This document shows, one piece after another, positions 63,964 through 64,000 of a stretch of 64,000 nucleotides of DNA. Within the stretch, counting starts at the first letter, position 1. Every line of letters begins with the position of its first letter. The notes under the pieces are model-generated. The model was not told where the DNA came from, did no database searches, and worked only from the letters and a program-made list of their open reading frames with translations. The DNA comes from Deinococcus gobiensis I-0 (GTDB lineage: Bacteria; Deinococcota; Deinococci; Deinococcales; Deinococcaceae), in NCBI RefSeq assembly GCF_000252445.1, contig NC_017790.1, positions 115,001-179,000 on the forward strand. Reading direction: 5' to 3'. A program made the translations under genes and the position numbers.

Positions 63964-64000
63964 GCCCCAGTGTAGGCGGGTACGCGGGGCCCGGCCCATC

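Overview
The window is very GC-rich and reads as a Deinococcus chromosome. The best evidence is an ssb gene encoding a 300-residue, two-OB-fold SSB, preceded by a near-perfect radiation/desiccation response motif (RDRM, the DdrO operator). A second sign is the very large number of genes whose start codon lies only 5-9 nt after a TAnnnT -10 box, the leaderless-mRNA layout reported for Deinococcus. The rest is mostly core metabolism. No rRNA, tRNA, CRISPR array, transposase or prophage was seen.

Layout: 1-3.1 kb, a partial molybdopterin oxidoreductase and an exopolysaccharide sugar transferase (minus). 3.2-6.1 kb, a membrane protein and two lipoproteins. 6.3-10.5 kb, sucA and sucB of the 2-oxoglutarate dehydrogenase complex, each with its own promoter and terminator. 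10.6-16.1 kb, a minus-strand sugar operon (LacI regulator, CUT2 binding protein, permease, ATPase, xylulokinase-like kinase) with two LacI-type operators upstream. 16.3-19.2 kb, rpsF-ssb-rpsR-rplI. 19.3-30 kb, single genes: lipoprotein, DUF2270, PaaI-type thioesterase, cell-wall amidase, NMN adenylyltransferase-Nudix, YbjN, mgsA, PP2C phosphatase, RidA, PSP1/RicT-like protein and pnp. 30-38.7 kb, DinB, Dus, two GNATs, argB, DedA, HAD, SDR and an M24 peptidase. 38.8-46.1 kb, a secreted protein, a GDPD, a UgpBAE-type glycerol-phosphate importer lacking its ATPase, and a large secreted protein in which a GDPD domain is inserted into a phytase-like propeller. 46.3-52.1 kb, M32 and S9 peptidases, KptA, DUF1206 and a sirtuin. 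52.1-55.9 kb, an FMN riboswitch controlling ribD-ribE-ribBA-ribH. 56-64 kb, a HsdR_N/DUF4357 protein, a PDZ-radical SAM-DUF512 protein, two LysR regulators, a GNAT, an MFS transporter and an enoyl-CoA hydratase.

The most coherent candidate for a new system is the organophosphate block at 39.7-46.1 kb. Upstream of both ugpB and the nested GDPD-propeller gene lie tandem 11-nt direct repeats (core xTGACCC) at the same distance from the start codon, which is the geometry of a Pho box. Together the genes would release glycerol-phosphate from phosphodiesters outside the membrane and import it under phosphate limitation. Other notable items are a sirtuin with no cysteines in its zinc module, two copies of a ~175-bp dispersed repeat that each place a Rho-independent terminator just after a gene, a six-codon leaderless mini-ORF coupled by TGATG to DUF2270, and a nested-hairpin element between argB and a GNAT gene.

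No stretch of more than 300 bases lacks a gene. The longest gaps (46054-46345 and 58609-58893) contain the dispersed repeat.
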